A DNA stretch of 64,000 nucleotides from Rhizobiaceae bacterium. Its GTDB lineage: Bacteria; Pseudomonadota; Alphaproteobacteria; Rhizobiales; Rhizobiaceae. The notes beneath the pieces were generated by a model that had not been told where the DNA came from, ran no database searches, and saw only the letters and a list, made by a program, of their open reading frames with translations. Made by a program: the position numbers and the translations under genes. Where the stretch lies: NCBI GenBank assembly GCA_029233925.1, contig JARGOX010000002.1, positions 310,001 to 374,000 of the forward strand, read 5' to 3'. Shown here piece by piece: positions 61,420 to 64,000 of this stretch; positions within the stretch are counted from its first letter, which is position 1; the number at the start of each line of letters is the position of its first letter.

Positions 61420-61725
61420 TCAACCCGGCGTCGTGGGCATCGGCAGGGGTGTCGGAATCCCTGTGGGCGACGGGGTGCTGACGGGACTCACCGCACTTGC
61501 CGCAAAAACCGCATTGGGTAGATTGACGGACATGATCACCGGCGCAGCCCAGGCAGCCTGAAGAACGCCGCGCCTGGTGCTGGTGCCCTCATTTTGCTCT
61601 GCGGCATCGGCGGCCTGTTCCAGGTCCTCGACCTGCGTCCGCAGGGCCTCCAGTTCCGTCTGCTTCGCTTCGAGCTGCGCCCTGGCATCGCTCACCGATT
61701 TTCCAGGTTCATTTTTCTTGGCCAC
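61420..61725 (-). CDS. Precursor-like peptide: coiled-coil leader, twin-arginine segment, Pro/Ser/Thr tail
   Basis: This 101-residue protein has three parts. Residues 10-45 form a charged heptad region with Leu at 18, 25, 28 and 35. Residues 48-76 hold an S-T-R-R-G-V-L-Q twin-arginine-like motif and a hydrophobic stretch ending VFAAS. Residues 77-101 contain eight Pro and nine Ser/Thr. The tail resembles extensin or mucin modules. It is the first gene of the modification operon, so it is the probable substrate of the downstream enzymes. A GTG at 61725 with AGGTGAT upstream is chosen; an ATG at 61743 lacks a ribosome site. Confidence 0.75.
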   Translation of the reverse strand: MAKKNEPGKSVSDARAQLEAKQTELEALRTQVEDLEQAADAAEQNEGTSTRRGVLQAAWAAPVIMSVNLPNAVFAASAVSPVSTPSPTGIPTPLPMPTTPG

Positions 61726-61867
61726 TAGATCACCTTTCCTCATTTCAGTTTTGCATCAGATGCCACTTGCAAGCAGTACACCGGAGCAAAATCTCAAGTT
61801 AAACTACAATGACTTTTAAAAGAATGCACGGGAAAATTGCCTGGCAGGCTGTAAGGTTTCCATAGCG

Positions 61868-62278
61868 ATGGTGGCCTGCGCATGGGAAGGCAGCCAAAAC
61901 GACGATTTCTGGTGCTTGAATCTGGCGCAAAGCATGGAGACCTCGGACGGCGTTACCTTTGTTCCGGCCCTTTGCCGGCCTGCAGCACCCCATTGGAACG
62001 AACAGTCAACCGGTACAGTCGCCAGCAAGCCCCATGGAAGCGCCTCCTCCAACAGCTTTCTGATGCAATTGCAGGCCGATCTGCTGGGGTGCCCGGTGGA
62101 ACGCGCCATGATCGAGGAAATCGGCGCGCTGGGCGCTGCAGCCATGGCCTTTGGCGCGCTGGGCGTTGAATGGAGCGCAGACACCGGCAGCGAGCGGTTT
62201 GACCCCGTCATGTCGTCAGAGACTGCGGACACTTTGCGCAGCACCTGGCGTGCGGCCATCGCGCGCGCCTGTAGCTAA
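61868..62278 (+). pseudogene. Remnant of a glycerol-kinase-like FGGY kinase
   Basis: The 136 codons match only the C-terminal half of FGGY kinases. LAQSMETSDGVTFVPALCRPAAPHWNE aligns with the GlpK region LAxxVxxxGGVYxVPAFxGLGAPYWD. After GTVASKPHG it jumps directly to SSNSFLMQLQADLLGCPVER, missing about 60 residues that hold the conserved helix and GG turn. The N-terminal half is absent. It is a decayed copy; an active protein is unlikely. Confidence 0.75.
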
Positions 62279-62294
62279 ATCAGTGCTGTTCTGG

Positions 62295-63233
62295 CTAGCT
62301 GGCGTCATGCGCCGCGACCTTTTCACGATAAAACTCTGTGCCGTTCTTGATGTGGGCGATGATATCATCCATCGCCCAGAATTTTTCCCGGACATCAAAA
62401 TCATGCACGCGGGAGACCTCCGTCGAAAACACACCGAGGTTCTTGTGGTAGACCTTGGCAAGTGTCGGATAGCCCATGGGCTCGGCATTGGCCACCAGGG
62501 CGAGAAATGTAACGAGTTCGCGCAGCAGCGGCGTGTCATCATGCCTATGGTCATACATCCAGGCATAAAGATCCGGATGGAAGTTGGTAAAGACCCCGGA
62601 AAATCCTTTGGATCCGACCTTCATGGCCGCATGGGCAATCGCAGCATTGGCGTTGACAATGGCCAGTGGCGAATCTGCCACTAGTTTGACACGCCGCTTC
62701 ACCGTTTCAAAATCGCAGGATACGTCCTTGAGCACGACAAAACGGCCGGTGTCGCGGCAGATCTTCAATTCATCATCGCTCAGCAGCCGGCGGTATGGCG
62801 CGGGACATTCATACATTCCCAGCGGAATGTCAGAGGGGATGCGCCGCAGTATCTCGGCCAGGGCGTGGCGAAAGCTTTCCGTACCGGCGTTGTTCGGGTC
62901 CAGCCGGTTGCTGACCAGAACCAGCGCATCGGCGCCCGTGTTTGCCATGAGCGAGAGCTCTTCGACCTGATCGTCGATTGTTTCGGAAATATGGCCTGAG
63001 GCAATCACCGGCATCCGTGCGCCAATCTGCGCGCAGACAGCGCGCGACAGGGCACAACGTTCTTCCAGTGTCAGAAACTGCATTTCGCTGGATTGGCAAA
63101 CCGCAAACAATGCGTCTGCATCGTGCCTGACATACCAGTCGATCAGGCGCTCCAGCGCGGCAAAATCAATCTTCCCTGATTGGGTAAATGGTGTCAGCAT
63201 GACCGGAACGATTCCGGAAACGAGATGGGCCAT
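62295..63233 (-). CDS. Dihydrodipicolinate synthase family protein
   Basis: This 312-residue DHDPS/NAL-type aldolase has Schiff-base K169 (FVVLKDVSCD) and catalytic Tyr141 (LGMYECPAPYRR). The binding loop that is TTGE/GTTGE in DHDPS reads CQSSEMQ, a pattern often seen in keto-deoxy-acid aldolases or dehydratases. It is divergent from an FG-GAP repeat gene across an operator-like region. The ATG at 63233 follows AGGAG at seven bases; a GTG at 63239 is too close to it. Confidence 0.85.
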   Translation of the reverse strand: MAHLVSGIVPVMLTPFTQSGKIDFAALERLIDWYVRHDADALFAVCQSSEMQFLTLEERCALSRAVCAQIGARMPVIASGHISETIDDQVEELSLMANTGADALVLVSNRLDPNNAGTESFRHALAEILRRIPSDIPLGMYECPAPYRRLLSDDELKICRDTGRFVVLKDVSCDFETVKRRVKLVADSPLAIVNANAAIAHAAMKVGSKGFSGVFTNFHPDLYAWMYDHRHDDTPLLRELVTFLALVANAEPMGYPTLAKVYHKNLGVFSTEVSRVHDFDVREKFWAMDDIIAHIKNGTEFYREKVAAHDAS

Positions 63234-63300
63234 GGCCACGCTCCTGTTTTGGTTTCAACTGCTATAGCCAATTCCCCATTGTTCCGCAAATCAAAATGGT

Positions 63301-63314
63301 GTTCTATATGGAAC
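63301..63314. promoter_or_regulatory. IclR-type palindrome GTTCTATATGGAAC
   Basis: This 14-bp element matches its complement at 12 of 14 positions. It has the GTTC-ATAT-GAAC form seen at IclR-family sites in rhizobia. A half-site GTTCC lies 20 bases upstream at 63281. It sits between the divergent aldolase and FG-GAP genes. No IclR gene is in the window. Confidence 0.5.
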
Positions 63315-63336
63315 GATTTTTGAATGAGGAATGATT

Positions 63337-64000
63337 GTGACTGTCAAGCGATGGGAAGACGATGCAACTGTCTGGAGCGGGCCGTTCTACGGCGATCAGG
63401 CGCTGAAATATGATGGGTCGGTGAAGACCGGCTTTGCCTCCGGGCGCATCATCACCTGCGTGGACGTGGTCGACTGGGATGGTGACGGTGGACGGGACCT
63501 CATCATATCCAGCTGGGACCCCTGCTATGACGGCCGGGTCTACCTGCGTCAGGAGATCGGGAAAAACGCCGACAATACACCGCTTCTTGGCCCCGAGACA
63601 TTGGTCGAGGGCGTACGCGGCTATGTCACCGCGGTGCCGGACGGGGATCGGTTTCATCTGGTTTCCGCCTCGCGCATGCGCGCCCAGATCTATCTCTATC
63701 CGAACATCGGTGCGCCCGGTGCGCCGCGTTTCGGCCCGCCTGTCATCCTTGAACTGGATGCGGACTGGCAGCGCAACTCCGAATATTTCCATATGGTTCG
63801 CTTTGTCGACATCGACGGTGACGGCGAACTGGAACTGGTCGTGGGTACCGATTCCTGGGACGATTACTGGCCCAACGGGCTGGAATGGAACGATGAGGGC
63901 TACAGGGCCTATGACGCCGCCGGGCGCTGGCTCGGTGGACCTCTGCGCGGCTATCTCTATGCCTTCAAGAACAGCGGAACCCTGGCAAAGCCCGATCTGG
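63337..64000 (+). CDS. FG-GAP/VCBS repeat protein (5' part, runs off the window)
   Basis: The visible 221 codons contain repeated calcium-binding-like modules: VDWDGDGGRDLIISSWD and VDIDGDGELELVVGTDSWD. These match FG-GAP/VCBS beta-propeller repeats found in integrin-like and secreted polysaccharide-binding proteins. No signal peptide is evident at the N terminus. A GTG at 63337 six bases after AGGA is favoured over an ATG at 63331. It is divergent from the aldolase, so may serve the same catabolic unit, for instance as a lyase or sugar-binding protein. Confidence 0.75.
   Translation, partial: MTVKRWEDDATVWSGPFYGDQALKYDGSVKTGFASGRIITCVDVVDWDGDGGRDLIISSWDPCYDGRVYLRQEIGKNADNTPLLGPETLVEGVRGYVTAVPDGDRFHLVSASRMRAQIYLYPNIGAPGAPRFGPPVILELDADWQRNSEYFHMVRFVDIDGDGELELVVGTDSWDDYWPNGLEWNDEGYRAYDAAGRWLGGPLRGYLYAFKNSGTLAKPDL

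Noticed and set aside
61799-62259. Minus-strand frames opposite the FGGY remnant
   Set aside because: They have no recognisable domain, whereas the plus strand matches glycerol-kinase blocks.
1-64000. CRISPR arrays, tRNA or rRNA genes and insertion sequences
   Set aside because: I found no regular spaced repeats, clover-leaf sequences, transposase frames or terminal inverted repeats with target duplications.

Overview
The window looks like the chromosome of an alphaproteobacterium, most likely of the Hyphomicrobiales (rhizobia and relatives). This is inferred from dense head-to-tail operons with ATGA overlaps, a large number of ABC importers each with its own regulator, HyuA/HyuB-type hydantoinases, and the SlyX and CueR style; no rRNA marker is present. 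I recognise no tRNA, rRNA, CRISPR array, phage or insertion sequence.

Layout. 1-2.4 kb: end of a nucleoside/BMP-type importer, then thioesterase, slyX and a HisC-like aminotransferase. 2.4-7.9 kb: a complete YtfQ-YtfR-YtfT-YjfF (galactofuranose-type) importer followed by its own GntR/FCD regulator. 8.1-13.9 kb: a branched-chain-amino-acid-type (HAAT) importer with a co-transcribed alpha/beta hydrolase, facing a PAS-LuxR regulator and a ROK kinase. 15.7-23.7 kb: a copper island with CueR, a multicopper oxidase, three c-type cytochromes, a CopA P-type ATPase and a Crp/Fnr regulator. Two textbook CueR promoters with 19-bp spacers are visible. 24-26.8 kb: LysR regulator, flavin monooxygenase and a small membrane protein.

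27-39.2 kb: a catabolic cluster with two TIM-barrel isomerases, TetR, an NAD epimerase, GNAT, a DHDPS-like aldolase, two enolase-superfamily enzymes, an SsuABC-type importer and an amidase. Two near-identical 20-bp palindromes before the genes at 28562 and 29526 mark it as a TetR regulon. 39.2-52 kb: a ribose-type importer, a LacI regulator, hydantoinase A/B, LeuCD-like hydratase, an N-carbamoylsarcosine-amidase-like hydrolase and a hydroxyacyl-CoA-type dehydrogenase. The same LacI-type operator (TGAATACGCATTCA) lies before the importer and between the two divergent catabolic operons, so importer and pathway probably form one regulon.

53-61.7 kb is the most unusual part. Six modification genes run head to tail behind a 101-residue precursor-like protein that has a charged coiled-coil leader, a twin-arginine-like hydrophobic segment and a 25-residue Pro/Ser/Thr tail. 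The enzymes are two PqqD-domain glycosyltransferases, a Skp1-GlcNAc-transferase-like enzyme, two prolyl-4-hydroxylase-like oxygenases and a fucosyltransferase fused to an HPr-kinase-like ATPase. A nucleotidyltransferase-like gene lies alongside. I infer a system that hydroxylates and glycosylates the tail and exports the product by Tat, comparable to a bacterial version of hydroxyproline-rich glycoprotein synthesis guided by a RiPP-type recognition domain. I know of no described system with this gene set.

The window ends with a decayed glycerol-kinase-like fragment, a second DHDPS-like enzyme and the start of an FG-GAP/VCBS repeat protein.
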